Positions 1 through 9,914 are shown, counted from the stretch's first letter. The stretch: DNA of 45,980 nucleotides from Alphaproteobacteria bacterium (GCA_004292755.1 RDXE01000052.1:1-45980), one strand, 5' to 3'. The notes: a model not told the origin generated them from the sequence alone. A program made the numbers and translations.

Positions 1-464
1 ACCAAGCTGCGCTTCAAGCGCGGTGGCAAGAAGGCGCCCAGCGCCTCATAGCCGTCGCGCAGATGGACGCTGACGCGTGAGTCACGTCCCAAAGTTTGCC
101 GCAGCGCTTGATGCTCCTCCGGGTGCAGTTCACAGCCAATCAGCCGGTCGACGTCACGCAGGCAGCGCCGGATCAGATCGGGGGAGCCGGGATAGTCTGT
201 CGGATCAGTCGGTTGGCGAGTGGTTTGAAGGTAATATTGCAATTCCACCGGTGCTGCAGCGGCGACCGCGAGCACGCCACCCGCGGCTTCCCCTGTACGG
301 GCAGCCTCCGAACTGAGTAGATCATACACACCAGCGCCTGCATGGGTATCGAGAAACTGCACACCAGCGGCCTTTTCCTGCATCCGCCGAATCACAGCCA
401 GCAAGACGATGTGTTTCAACACATCCGCGTGATTGCCCGCGTGGAAGGCGTGGCGGTAGTTCAC
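1..464 (-). CDS. rlmJ: 23S rRNA (adenine-N6)-methyltransferase RlmJ, N-terminal part
   Basis: The gene runs off the left edge; about 154 N-terminal residues are present. Translation from a GTG at 464-462 begins MNYRHAFHAGNHADV, the characteristic start of RlmJ (formerly YhiR/ComJ), the SAM-dependent enzyme that methylates A2030 of 23S rRNA. Further family-like stretches are the FLDTHAGAGVYDL segment, which is the SAM-binding region, and YPGSP. The catalytic DPP(F/Y) motif should lie just outside the window. The GTG start forms a GTGA overlap with the frame-restored stop of the upstream ABC-F gene (TGA at 463-461), so the two were probably translationally coupled. The GTG start and the edge position make the gene easy to miss. 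The family assignment is firm; the start rests on the conserved N-terminus. Confidence 0.9.
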   Translation of the reverse strand, partial: MNYRHAFHAGNHADVLKHIVLLAVIRRMQEKAAGVQFLDTHAGAGVYDLLSSEAARTGEAAGGVLAVAAAAPVELQYYLQTTRQPTDPTDYPGSPDLIRRCLRDVDRLIGCELHPEEHQALRQTLGRDSRVSVHLRDGYEALGAFLPPRLKRSL

Positions 465-521
465 TTGGCGCCTGCGGCTTCCAAGGCCTCGGCAGCCTCC
501 AGCCACAGGGCTTCGAGCGAC

Positions 522-2240
522 TCAATCTCTGCTGCGACCATTGGCGTAGAGGCCGGGATCGGCCAGCTCCGCATCCAGGGCGGCCTTCTCGGCGTTCAGC
601 TTTTGCAGCTTCAATTCGGCATCGCGCGCTTGTCGGCGCATGCGTGGCACATCGATCTTTGGTGCCGCGACCGCCTGAGGCGCTGGCGGAGGTGGTGGCG
701 GGGTTTTTTTCGGGTCAGCAGTGCGTTTGGCCGCCGGTTTCGCGGCCCCTTTGTCGCCCGTGGCGATGCGATTGCGATAGTCGTCCAGATCCCCGTCGAA
801 CGGCTTTACCGTGCCGCGATCCACCACCCACAGCCGGTCGGCGATCAGCTCAATCATGTGGCGATCATGGCTAACGAGGACGACGGCGCCCGGATACTCG
901 GCCAGCGCTTCCACCAATGCCTCGCGCGCGTCCAGGTCCAGGTGGTTGGTCGGCTCGTCCAGGATCAGCAGGTGCGGGGCGTCGTGGGTGATCAGACCCA
1001 AGGCGAGGCGTGCTTTTTCACCACCCGATAGGGTGTTGATGCGCGCGTTTGCCCGCTCCTGCCCAAAGCCGAACCGCCCGAGCCGACTGCGCACCTGCTG
1101 CTCCGGTGGATAGCCCAGGGCGCGCGCCATGGCTTGGATCAGCGTGTCTTCGCCGGTCAGCTCATCCACTTGGTGCTGAGCGAAATAGCCGACGCGGAGC
1201 TTGGAAGGCGCATGGCGCCCGCCCTTCAGCGGCGCCAGGCGCCCCGCCAACAGCTTGGCAAGGGTGGTTTTGCCATTGCCATTGGCACCCAGCAGCGCGA
1301 TGCGATCATCGGGGTCCAGCCGCAAATCCAACCGGTCGAGCACCGGCCGGTCGCCATAGCCGACGGCTGCATTGTCGAGCGCGATCAGGGGCGGCGCCAG
1401 TTCCTCCGGCTCGGGAAAGGCGAAGCGCACCTCGGGGTCGCGCTCGATGCGCTCGATGGGGGACATGCGAGCCAGCGCCTTCATCCGGCTCTGGGCTTGG
1501 CGGGCCTTGGTCGCCTTGGCGCGAAACCGGTCGATGAAGGCCTGGATGCGCTTCACTTCGGCTTCTTGCTTGGCCGCTTCGGCTGTCACCAGGCGCAACT
1601 GTTCCGCCCGGCGGCGGACGTAGGTGTCGTAATCGCCGCGCTGATAAACCAGCCGCCGACGCTCCAGCGCCAGGATGCCAGTGCACACAGCGTTCAGGAA
1701 CTCGCGGTCGTGGGAAACCATGATGATGGTGCGCGGCCAGCGCTGCAGAAACCCTTCCAGCCAGGCGGCGGCTTCAAAGTCTAGATGGTTGGTCGGCTCG
1801 TCCAGCAGGAGCAGATCGGGGTCGGCGAACAAGGCCGCCGCCAGTGCCGCGCGCATGCGCCAGCCACCGGAGAAACTGCCAAGCGGGCTGGTCTGCATTG
1901 CCTCATCAAAGCCAAGACCGGCCAGAATCTCAGCTGCCCGCGCCGGTGCCGCCCAATCCTCATGCTCGCTGGGCGGGCTGGAGGCCAGCACCAACTCCCG
2001 CGGGGTGGTCTCGCCGCCGCTCACCTCCTGCGCCACGGTGCCGATGCGCGCGCCCGCGGGCAGGCGGATGCTACCGGCGTCGGGTTCCAACCGGCCTTCG
2101 ATCAGCTTCAGCAGAGTGGACTTGCCAGTGCCGTTGCGCCCGATCAAGCCAACCTTGTGGCCCTCGGGCACTTGGGCAGAGGCGTCTTCCAACAGCACAC
2201 GACCAGCAATGCGATAGGTAAGGGAGGTGATGTCCAACAT
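522..2240 (-). CDS. ABC-F family ATPase (YheS/Uup-like), probable 3' frameshift
   Basis: This is a soluble protein with two ABC cassettes and no membrane segments, of the ABC-F type that acts on ribosomes. The first cassette has a Walker A at about residues 34-42 (GRNGTGKST), a signature SFSGG at 122-126 and a Walker B DEPTNHLD at 147-154. A charged linker follows, then a second cassette with GANGNGKTT, LSGGEKARLALG and a second DEPTNHLD. The C-terminal part is a Pro/Lys-rich stretch and a coiled coil. The open frame stops at 522 after GLYANGRSRD, but dropping one base near 539 opens a 25-codon continuation (VAAEIESLEALWLEAAEALEA, then GAK) to a TGA at 461 that overlaps rlmJ. That continuation looks like the usual ABC-F C-terminal helix, so the gene is either frameshifted or affected by a sequence error. 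Both cassettes are intact. I cannot separate YheS from Uup. Confidence 0.9.
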   Translation of the reverse strand: MLDITSLTYRIAGRVLLEDASAQVPEGHKVGLIGRNGTGKSTLLKLIEGRLEPDAGSIRLPAGARIGTVAQEVSGGETTPRELVLASSPPSEHEDWAAPARAAEILAGLGFDEAMQTSPLGSFSGGWRMRAALAAALFADPDLLLLDEPTNHLDFEAAAWLEGFLQRWPRTIIMVSHDREFLNAVCTGILALERRRLVYQRGDYDTYVRRRAEQLRLVTAEAAKQEAEVKRIQAFIDRFRAKATKARQAQSRMKALARMSPIERIERDPEVRFAFPEPEELAPPLIALDNAAVGYGDRPVLDRLDLRLDPDDRIALLGANGNGKTTLAKLLAGRLAPLKGGRHAPSKLRVGYFAQHQVDELTGEDTLIQAMARALGYPPEQQVRSRLGRFGFGQERANARINTLSGGEKARLALGLITHDAPHLLILDEPTNHLDLDAREALVEALAEYPGAVVLVSHDRHMIELIADRLWVVDRGTVKPFDGDLDDYRNRIATGDKGAAKPAAKRTADPKKTPPPPPPAPQAVAAPKIDVPRMRRQARDAELKLQKLNAEKAALDAELADPGLYANGRSRD

Positions 2241-2289
2241 GGCGGCGGTCCTAGCATAGCAGGCGCGTCACCGGTAGAGTGGCGCCACC

Positions 2290-2763
2290 ATGATCCGCCG
2301 CATGTTCCCCCTCGCCCTCGTTGCGCTGATCGCGCTGATCCCGGTTTGGGTGCACGCCCAACTGCCGAGCCAAATGCAAAGCTTCACTCGCGAGCCGCTC
2401 GTGATCGTCAGCGGCACCCAGCGCCACAGTTTTGAGGTGGAGATGGCGCTTACCCCAGCTCAGCAGCAGCAGGGGCTGATGTTCCGCCGCACCATGCCCG
2501 CGATGGCTGGCATGCTGTTCCTGCATCAAGAGGAGCGTGAACAGGCGATGTGGATGATGAACACCTTCATTCCGCTCGACATGGTGTTCATTCGCCGCGA
2601 TGGCCGGATCAGCCACATTGTGGAGCGGACGGTGCCCCACTCCACGGCCACCATCTCTTCGAATGGCCCGGTGCTGGCGGTGTTGGAGTTGAATGGCGGC
2701 ACCGTTGCCCGCCTTGGCATCAAGGTGGGCGACCGGGTGGACCATCGCGGATTCGCCCGCTAG
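2290..2763 (+). CDS. Exported DUF192 family protein
   Basis: A protein of 157 residues. Residues 1-23 form a Sec-type signal peptide (basic start, hydrophobic core, VHA before QLP), so the mature domain should be periplasmic. The rest matches the DUF192 pattern: an 'LTPAQQQQGLMFRR' segment, 'GMLFLHQEEREQAMWMMNTFIPLDMVF', and the closing 'VLELNGGTVARLGIKVGDRV'. The biochemical role of DUF192 is not established, so none is assigned. The gene is divergent from the ABC-F gene, with only about 49 bases between start codons, and convergent with the downstream methyltransferase. It appears to be monocistronic. Confidence 0.88.
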   Translation: MIRRMFPLALVALIALIPVWVHAQLPSQMQSFTREPLVIVSGTQRHSFEVEMALTPAQQQQGLMFRRTMPAMAGMLFLHQEEREQAMWMMNTFIPLDMVFIRRDGRISHIVERTVPHSTATISSNGPVLAVLELNGGTVARLGIKVGDRVDHRGFAR

Positions 2764-2787
2764 GGGTTTGATCGCAACCCTGGGAAC

Positions 2788-2806
2788 CGACCGGGGCTCG
2801 CCGGTC
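2788..2806. terminator. Short hairpin between convergent genes
   Basis: GACCGG (2789-2794) and CCGGTC (2801-2806) form a six-base-pair stem with a six-base loop between the DUF192 stop and the methyltransferase stop. It has no T-tract. Its position between convergent genes suggests a weak bidirectional terminator. Confidence 0.35.
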
Positions 2807-2835
2807 AGACAATTCCAGCGAAACCCCGTGCCCGC

Positions 2836-3498
2836 TTAGCGTTTGCGCGCCAGAGTGAGGCCATCGCCAATGGGCACCAGACACGAATCAACTCTGCCAT
2901 CCTGGGCGATCTTGGCGTTCAAGTGGCGCAGCGCCACCGTGTCCTCATCCTGCACATGCTCATCAGCGACCTTGCCGGACCACAGCACATTGTCGATTGC
3001 GATCACGCCACCGGGGCGGAGCAGGGTCAGGCAGCGCTCGTAATAGGCGTCGTAATTGCTCTTATCCGCATCGATGAAGGCGAAGTCGAAGCCACCGGCA
3101 TCGTGATCGGCAATCAGCAAATCCAGGGTGTTGAGGGCAGGGGCAATGCGCAGATGGATCTTGCTGGCCACGCCAGCCTCCGCCCAATAGCTCTGCGCCA
3201 GGGCGGTGGTGTGCTCATTGATGTCGCAGGCGACGATGTGCCCGTCGGCGGGCAGGGCGAGCGCCACGCTGAGGGTGGAATAGCCCGTGAAGGTGCCAAC
3301 CTCCAGACACAGGCGCGCGCCGATCATCCGCACCACCAACCCCAGGAACTGGCCGAGTTCGGGGCTGATCTGCATGCCCGCACCTGGAATGTCGTGGGTG
3401 TCGTGGCGCAAGCGCGCCTGGATCGGCGTCTCACGGCCATTGGCTGCCAGCAGATAGCCATAGAGCCGGTCGTCAAGGCCCAAAGTGCGGGTGGACAT
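2836..3498 (-). CDS. Class I SAM-dependent O-methyltransferase
   Basis: 220 residues, the usual size of the caffeoyl-CoA/catechol O-methyltransferase-like family (PF01596 type). The SAM-binding motif EVGTFTGYS lies at residues 66-74, and an acidic motif, CDIN, follows at 91-94. The metal-binding and catalytic block DADKSNY is at 143-149, followed by LLRPGGVIAIDNVLW. These enzymes transfer a methyl group to a hydroxyl, usually of a catechol-like substrate, with a divalent metal; the bacterial substrate cannot be read from the sequence. There is no signal peptide, so it is cytosolic. The gene stands alone on the minus strand between a convergent DUF192 gene and the tRNA-Pro locus on the opposite strand. 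Confidence 0.88.
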   Translation of the reverse strand: MSTRTLGLDDRLYGYLLAANGRETPIQARLRHDTHDIPGAGMQISPELGQFLGLVVRMIGARLCLEVGTFTGYSTLSVALALPADGHIVACDINEHTTALAQSYWAEAGVASKIHLRIAPALNTLDLLIADHDAGGFDFAFIDADKSNYDAYYERCLTLLRPGGVIAIDNVLWSGKVADEHVQDEDTVALRHLNAKIAQDGRVDSCLVPIGDGLTLARKR

Positions 3499-3570
3499 GG
3501 CACTGTCTTTCCGTGTGTGCGTTGCGACCAGCCGATGGTCGCATGTGCGTGTGGCGATGGCGAGGAAGGT

Positions 3571-3598
3571 TTGCGTTGCGGCGCGGGCGTGCTAAACA
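3571..3598 (+). promoter_or_regulatory. Candidate sigma70-type promoter for tRNA-Pro
   Basis: TTGCGT at 3571-3576 and TAAACA at 3593-3598, spaced 16 bases, lie about 24 bases upstream of the tRNA 5' end. The match is moderate and read by eye. Confidence 0.4.
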
Positions 3599-3621
3599 CT
3601 CGCGCGTGTCCACCGTGGGAC

Positions 3622-3698
<77 letters not shown>

Positions 3699-3744
3699 AC
3701 GGACAATCGATACCACTCGACCGTGATGGCAAAGAGGCAGCGCG

Positions 3745-4047
3745 ATGACCCGCGAGGTGCGCATCTACCAACCGACGAAATCTGCCATGCAGTCTGGCCG
3801 CGCAAAGTGCGTGGTGTGGCGGTTGGAGTTCGTACCGGCAGAGGCCAAGCGCCAAGACCCTCTGATGGGCTGGATCGGCAGCGGTGATACCGCCACCCAG
3901 GTGAAGTTGACCTTTGATAGCCTGGAAGACGCCATCGCCCATGCGGAACGCCAGGGCTGGCGCTACACCGTCGAACAACCCGCGACGCGTGTGCTGAGAC
4001 CAAAATCCTATGCTGACAATTTCAGCTACCACCGGCTACGCTCCTAA
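3745..4047 (+). CDS. ETC complex I subunit, NDUFS4-like
   Basis: 100 residues matching the 'ETC complex I subunit conserved region' family (PF04800), the bacterial counterpart of mitochondrial NDUFS4. It begins with the family pattern VRIYQPTKSAMQSGRA and contains LEF, MGWIGSGDT, a 'LTFDSLEDAIAHAERQGW' block and a C-terminal 'PKSYADNFSY' patch. In alphaproteobacteria it is an accessory subunit of the peripheral arm of NADH:quinone oxidoreductase. It is often encoded away from the nuo operon and next to tRNA genes, as here between tRNA-Pro and tRNA-Arg. There is no signal peptide. It is one of the better lineage markers in the window. The stop lies 13 bases before the tRNA-Arg, so the two may share a transcript. 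Confidence 0.92.
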   Translation: MTREVRIYQPTKSAMQSGRAKCVVWRLEFVPAEAKRQDPLMGWIGSGDTATQVKLTFDSLEDAIAHAERQGWRYTVEQPATRVLRPKSYADNFSYHRLRS

Positions 4048-4060
4048 CCACAGGCACGAT

Positions 4061-4137
4061 GGCCCCGTAGCTCAGCCGGATAGAGCACTCGCCTTCTAAG
4101 CGAGTGGTCGCAGGTTCGAATCCTGCCGGGGTCGCCA
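4061..4137 (+). tRNA. tRNA-Arg, anticodon TCT
   Basis: The acceptor GGCCCCG pairs with CGGGGTC (4127-4133, one G-T pair). The anticodon stem CTCGC/GCGAG holds the loop CTTCTAA. The T arm is GCAGG/CCTGC around TTCGAAT. The discriminator is G and CCA is encoded at 4135-4137. It lies upstream of argG. Confidence 0.97.
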
Positions 4138-4314
4138 CCTTGCTTTCTTCGTCGCCCCGTCAGCACGCCACGCTCCCGTCATAGGGTGGCTGTTAGACCC
4201 AGCGGTGGGGCGGATTGGGGTCTGGTTGGCCCAGGGTGTTGGGTGGGAGCATCCCGGCGAGGTTGACGCTCCCGGCGCTGGGTGCTACCCCGCGCTGGGT
4301 CACAGTCAAGCTGA

Positions 4315-5643
<1,329 letters not shown>

Positions 5644-5651
5644 GCGGGCGC

Positions 5652-5683
5652 CGCGCCGGGTGGGCCCCGCCTCACCCGGCGCG
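5652..5683. terminator. Bidirectional terminator hairpin, argG/rsmA
   Basis: A perfect 11-base-pair GC-rich stem (5652-5662 with 5673-5683) and a ten-base loop lie between convergent argG and rsmA. The right arm overlaps the rsmA stop (5672-5674). There is no T-tract on either side, so termination is inferred from stem strength and position. Confidence 0.6.
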
Positions 5684-6514
5684 CATCTGACGCAGCTGGG
5701 CGGCAAGGGCGTGAAATTCTGCGATTTCCAGGGTTTCCGCCCGCCGTGTCGCTTCAATGCTGACGGCTGCCAGCAGCGACTCGACATCAACCCCCAGCGA
5801 CTTAAGCGACTGGCGCAGCATCTTGCGCCGTTGGCCGAAGGCGGCACCGGTCACGGCCTCCAGAGCTTTTAGAAACCCAGCGTCTAGAGCGGGCTTCGGT
5901 TCCAATCGTACCACTGCCGACGTGACCTTCGGCGGTGGCACGAAGGCGGTGCGGGCGATGTCGAACAACAGGCGCGCAGTGGCGACACTCTGCGCAAGCA
6001 CCGCCAGCCGCCCAAACTCCTCCCCCCGCGGTGGGGCGACGATGCGCAAGGCGACTTCGCGCTGGAACATCAGTGTCAGGCTCTCCCACTGCGGCATGCG
6101 CTGCAGCCAACCCACCAGCATCGCTGTGCCGACGTTATAGGGCAGGTTGGCCACGATACGGTGCGGTGGCGGGCCGAGGGTTGCCGGGTCGATGGTCAGC
6201 GCGTCGGCCTCAACAACCTCCAGCCTGCCGGCGGCCGCGGTTATCAGCGGTGCAAGGGCTGCGACCATCCGGCGATCTTTCTCAATTGCAACGACTTTGG
6301 CAGCTCCCGTCATCAGCAGCGCGCGGGTTAGTCCGCCGGGGCCGGGTCCAACCTCGATCGTCGTTCCATGGTCGAGAGGACCGGCAGCGCGGGCGATTCG
6401 GGCAGTCAGATTAAGGTCCAGCAGGAAGTGCTGGCCCAACCGCTTGTCTGCCTCCAGGCCTGCAGTCCGGATCACCTCCCGCAAGGGGGGGAGGTCAGCG
6501 ATCGCGTCGTTCAC
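5672..6514 (-). CDS. rsmA: 16S rRNA adenine dimethyltransferase RsmA (KsgA)
   Basis: 280 residues, the family's normal size. It dimethylates the two adjacent adenines (A1518, A1519 in E. coli numbering) near the 3' end of 16S rRNA during small-subunit maturation. GQHFLLD is at residues 27-33, SAM motif I EVGPGPGGLT at 54-63, and the catalytic motif IV NLPY at 123-126. The C-terminal helical domain includes the FGQRRKMLRQSLK stretch. The start is three bases after the surA stop, so the two are co-transcribed. In most proteobacteria pdxA lies between surA and rsmA; here it is missing. The 3' end overlaps a strong hairpin. Confidence 0.96.
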   Translation of the reverse strand: MNDAIADLPPLREVIRTAGLEADKRLGQHFLLDLNLTARIARAAGPLDHGTTIEVGPGPGGLTRALLMTGAAKVVAIEKDRRMVAALAPLITAAAGRLEVVEADALTIDPATLGPPPHRIVANLPYNVGTAMLVGWLQRMPQWESLTLMFQREVALRIVAPPRGEEFGRLAVLAQSVATARLLFDIARTAFVPPPKVTSAVVRLEPKPALDAGFLKALEAVTGAAFGQRRKMLRQSLKSLGVDVESLLAAVSIEATRRAETLEIAEFHALAAQLRQMRAG

Positions 6515-6517
6515 GCG

Positions 6518-7786
6518 CTACAGGCGAACGTCAATGAACGCGCTTTGGCGCAAGTCGCGCAGATACCGACGGGCCAGCACGTCGACCCGCTCGATCGTCA
6601 GACGCTGGCGGATCGCATCCCGCAATTGCGCGTCGCCGGTGGAGGTGCGCTGGCACACCATCATCAACGCAATGCCACCCTCGGCGCGGAATGGCCCGAA
6701 CGCCTGACCAACCGGGGTGTTGGCGGCGGGTTCGGCCAGGGCTGGCGCCAGCGCAGTGATCGGAGTGGCGGGGCTATCCACGGGCGGCGGAGCGCCACGC
6801 CGGGCCACTGCGGCGCCAAGGTCATCGCAGGAGCGGGCTTGCGCCTGGATTTGGCGGGCAGCAGCCAGAGCCTCCTCAGCGGTTTGCGGCGTTGCGGGGA
6901 TCAAGACCTGTCGCAGCGCCACCACCACCGCCCCGGCCTCGGGCGGTTGAATGCGCCGTTGCTCGCGATAGGCCACCAGGACAAAGCCAGAGGGCGTGCG
7001 GATGGGTTGCGACACTTGACCGGGCCGCATAGACCGCAGAGCGGTCAGAATTTCGGACTCAATCTGGCTTTCGCGGGACCAGCCGAGGTCTCCGCCTGCT
7101 GGAGCCGTGGAGCTTTCTGAGAATTGGCGTGCAAGGGCAGGAAAGGGCTCGCCCGCTTGCAGCCGACCGATGATGTTCGCGAGTGTTTGGCGCGCCTGGG
7201 CCTCCCCCTCCGCCCCGTCGACATTGATCTGGATTTCCGCCAGCAGATATTCGGGCTGGCCGACATTGCGGCGAAGTTCTGCCAGTTCCTCGTCAATGTC
7301 TTCCGGCGTCACGGAGCGGGTGGCCTGCAAGCGGCGCACCACCAAGCGCTGCCACGCAACCCGCGCGCGCAGCTGCGCCCTTAGCGTCTCAATCGGGACA
7401 TTGGCGCGCGCCAACACCTGCACCAACTGCTCTGCGGAGACGCCGTTGGCTTGGGCCAGATCGTTCAGCGCCTCCTGCACCTCGGCAGGCGAGGCTGTGA
7501 TCCCGCGGGATGCCGCTTCCTGCAGCTGCAGGCGCTCATCAATCAGCTGCCGAACCACGGGCCGCAAGACCCGCTGCATCACCTGGGGCGTCGGCTGCTC
7601 CCGCGAGGCCAGCAAGACGAGGCCAATGCGGGCGCCCAGGTCGTACTGGGTGATCACCTCGTCATTGACCACGGCAACAATCCGCAACTCGCTTTGGGCA
7701 AGGACGGGGGTGGCGAGAGCCAGACCAGCGGCACAGCCAGCCGCAGCGAGAGAACGAACAAGAGCGCGCATCACGGCGGCGACCAT
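6518..7786 (-). CDS. surA: Periplasmic chaperone / peptidyl-prolyl isomerase SurA
   Basis: 422 residues with a Sec signal peptide ending near TPVLA-QS. The mature protein opens with the SurA N-terminal pattern 'IVAVVNDEVITQYDL', followed by a helical chaperone region. At roughly residues 195-290 is a parvulin domain with FSESSTAPAGGDLGW and the closing 'GFVLVAYREQR'. A second, poorly conserved parvulin-like part follows. SurA escorts outer-membrane proteins to the BAM complex. It is usually transcribed downstream of lptD, but here it is the first gene of a two-gene surA-rsmA unit, divergent from pepA. An alternative ATG at 7771 would give a more compact signal peptide (MRALVRSL), so the start could be either of the two. 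Confidence 0.9.
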   Translation of the reverse strand: MVAAVMRALVRSLAAAGCAAGLALATPVLAQSELRIVAVVNDEVITQYDLGARIGLVLLASREQPTPQVMQRVLRPVVRQLIDERLQLQEAASRGITASPAEVQEALNDLAQANGVSAEQLVQVLARANVPIETLRAQLRARVAWQRLVVRRLQATRSVTPEDIDEELAELRRNVGQPEYLLAEIQINVDGAEGEAQARQTLANIIGRLQAGEPFPALARQFSESSTAPAGGDLGWSRESQIESEILTALRSMRPGQVSQPIRTPSGFVLVAYREQRRIQPPEAGAVVVALRQVLIPATPQTAEEALAAARQIQAQARSCDDLGAAVARRGAPPPVDSPATPITALAPALAEPAANTPVGQAFGPFRAEGGIALMMVCQRTSTGDAQLRDAIRQRLTIERVDVLARRYLRDLRQSAFIDVRL

Positions 7787-7986
7787 GCGCCAGACCTGGG
7801 GCAGGGATCAAGTCTTGGCTGGTCTAGGATGGCAGCGGGTGATTGACGCGCGTTGCCTCCCGCCGCCATCGTGCCGCAGCAGCATCAGACGCACTCTGAC
7901 CGAGGGGGCCAGCAGTGCGCCGCCGCCGACCATATTGGCCGCTCTTGGGGTCTCGGGCCGGGCGGATCAGGGGAGCTTGAACAGCA

Positions 7987-9468
7987 ATGAAGATTTCGTT
8001 CGCCGATGTCGATCTGGAGCGCACAGGCGCGCTGGTCGTTCTGGTCCAAAAGGACCGGGTGCTGGGTGCTCATGGCAGCGCACTGGATGCCAAGACGGGA
8101 GGCGTGCTGACCCGTGCGCTGGCCGCCTCGCGTATGTCGGGCAAGCCGGGTGAGTGCCTTGATCTGCCCGGCATTGGGGCTGGTCGCATTGTCCTGGCCG
8201 GGGTGGGCGAGGGCGCGGACCTCACTCCACAGCGGTGCGAGACGGTTGGCGCCGCCATCGCCGCGGCCTTGGCTGCAACACCGGAGACCAGCGCTGCCGT
8301 GATCGTTGAAGACGGGCTTGGGGTTGAACCCGCCCTTGCCGCAGCGCACCTGCTGCACGGCGCGCGGTTGCGCAGCTATCGGTTCGACACCTATCGCACC
8401 AAGCTGAAGGACGAGGAGCGACCCGCCCTCAAGACTCTGGTTGGCCTAACCGCCAATGCCTCACAGGCCAAGAAGCTCTACGGCGGATTGGACAAGCTGG
8501 GCGATGCCGTGGTGTACGCCCGCGATCTGGTGTCGGAGCCAGCCAACACCTTGTATCCGGAAAGCTACGCAGCCCGGCTGCAAAAGGACCTCCCCGATCT
8601 TGGTATTGAGGTTGAGGTTCTTGGCGTTAAGGATATGAAAAAGCTGGGCATGGGTGCCTTGCTTGGGGTTGGTCAAGGCGCGGAGCACGAGCCGCGTTTG
8701 GTGGTCATGACCTACTCCGGCGGCAAGGGCGGTGCGGCGCCGTTGGCTCTGGTTGGCAAGGGCGTGTGCTTCGATTCGGGCGGCTTATCCTTGAAGCCTG
8801 CCAAGTCCATGGAAGACATGAAGTGGGATATGGCGGGCTCGGCCGCTGTGGTCGGCGCGATGATGGCGATTGCGGGCCGCAAGGCGAAGGTCAATGCCGT
8901 TGCCGTGCTGGCGCTGGTGGAGAACATGCCCTCTGGCAACGCGCAGCGGCCAGGGGACGTGGTCACCTCCATGTCCGGGCAAACCATTGAAGTGCTGAAC
9001 ACCGACGCCGAAGGCCGCCTAATCCTGGCCGACGCTGTGTGGTATTGCGAGCAGCGCTTCAAGCCTGCCGCCATGATCGACCTCGCCACGCTGACCGGCG
9101 CCATCATGATCGCCCTGGGGTCGGAGCATGTCGGGCTGTTCGCCAACAACGACACCCTGGCCGACAGCATCCTGGCCGCTGGCAAGGCCACCGGCGAGAC
9201 GGTCTGGCGCATGCCCCTGGGCGATGAGTACGACAAGATGATCAACTCCGACATCGCCGACATGAAGAACATCGCCGATGGCTCGGCGGGGTCGATCATC
9301 GGGGCGGTGTTCATTCAGCGCTTTGTGAAAGACGTGCCCTGGGCGCATCTGGACATTGCTGGCGTGGCCTGGGGCAAGAAGGACAAGGGCATCACCCCCA
9401 AAGGTGCCACGGGGTGGGGTGTGCGCCTGCTGGATCGCCTGTCCCGGGATCATTTCGAGCCGCAATGA
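7987..9468 (+). CDS. pepA: Leucyl aminopeptidase PepA (M17)
   Basis: 493 residues, matching cytosolic leucyl aminopeptidases. A divergent N-terminal macro-like domain is followed by the catalytic domain with GKGVCFDSGGLSLKPAKSM (from about residue 258) and the M17 signature NTDAEGRL at 338-345, which carry the ligands of the two-metal centre. It removes N-terminal residues from peptides, and some members double as DNA-binding regulators. The stop overlaps the holC start (ATGA), so pepA and holC are coupled. In alphaproteobacteria pepA is typically divergent from lptF; here it is divergent from surA across 200 bases. Confidence 0.96.
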   Translation: MKISFADVDLERTGALVVLVQKDRVLGAHGSALDAKTGGVLTRALAASRMSGKPGECLDLPGIGAGRIVLAGVGEGADLTPQRCETVGAAIAAALAATPETSAAVIVEDGLGVEPALAAAHLLHGARLRSYRFDTYRTKLKDEERPALKTLVGLTANASQAKKLYGGLDKLGDAVVYARDLVSEPANTLYPESYAARLQKDLPDLGIEVEVLGVKDMKKLGMGALLGVGQGAEHEPRLVVMTYSGGKGGAAPLALVGKGVCFDSGGLSLKPAKSMEDMKWDMAGSAAVVGAMMAIAGRKAKVNAVAVLALVENMPSGNAQRPGDVVTSMSGQTIEVLNTDAEGRLILADAVWYCEQRFKPAAMIDLATLTGAIMIALGSEHVGLFANNDTLADSILAAGKATGETVWRMPLGDEYDKMINSDIADMKNIADGSAGSIIGAVFIQRFVKDVPWAHLDIAGVAWGKKDKGITPKGATGWGVRLLDRLSRDHFEPQ

Positions 9469-9914
9469 CCGAAGTCGGGTTCTACCAACTGCTGCACACC
9501 CCGCTGGAGGCAGCCCTGCCGCGTTTGCTGGAAAAGGCTTACGCGGCAGGTCTGCGCAGTGTGGTGCTGGCTGGAGGGCCCGACCGTGTGGAGGCATTGT
9601 CCGCACTTCTGTGGACCTACGACCCTGACAGCTTTCTTCCCCACGGCTCGGCCCTGGACGGCATGGCGGAGCGTCAGCCGATCTGGCTGACCCACCTGGA
9701 TGAGAACCCGAACCAGGCGACGCTGCTGGTGCTGGTTGATGGGCGCAGTGCCGGTGGCCTTGGCAGCTGGCAGCGTTGCCTCGATATCTTTGATGGTCGC
9801 GACGAGGTTGCGTTGGGGGCGGCCCGTGTGCGCTACCGGGCGGCCCGCGATGGCGGTCATACCCTCAAATACTATGCCCAGACCGACCGGGGGTGGGAGC
9901 TGAAGAGCGGATAG
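9465..9914 (+). CDS. holC: DNA polymerase III chi subunit
   Basis: 149 residues from the ATG that overlaps the pepA stop. The sequence follows HolC: FYQLLHTPLEAALPRLLEKAY at the start, a VEALSALLWTYDPDSFLPHG segment, 'QPIWLT' and a final ARVRYRAARDGGHTLKYYAQ. Chi is the clamp-loader accessory that binds SSB and stabilises the replisome. The pepA-holC pairing is common in proteobacteria and supports the call. Longer in-frame starts inside pepA are disfavoured because they would encode pepA-overlapping sequence without family similarity. Confidence 0.93.
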   Translation: MTEVGFYQLLHTPLEAALPRLLEKAYAAGLRSVVLAGGPDRVEALSALLWTYDPDSFLPHGSALDGMAERQPIWLTHLDENPNQATLLVLVDGRSAGGLGSWQRCLDIFDGRDEVALGAARVRYRAARDGGHTLKYYAQTDRGWELKSG

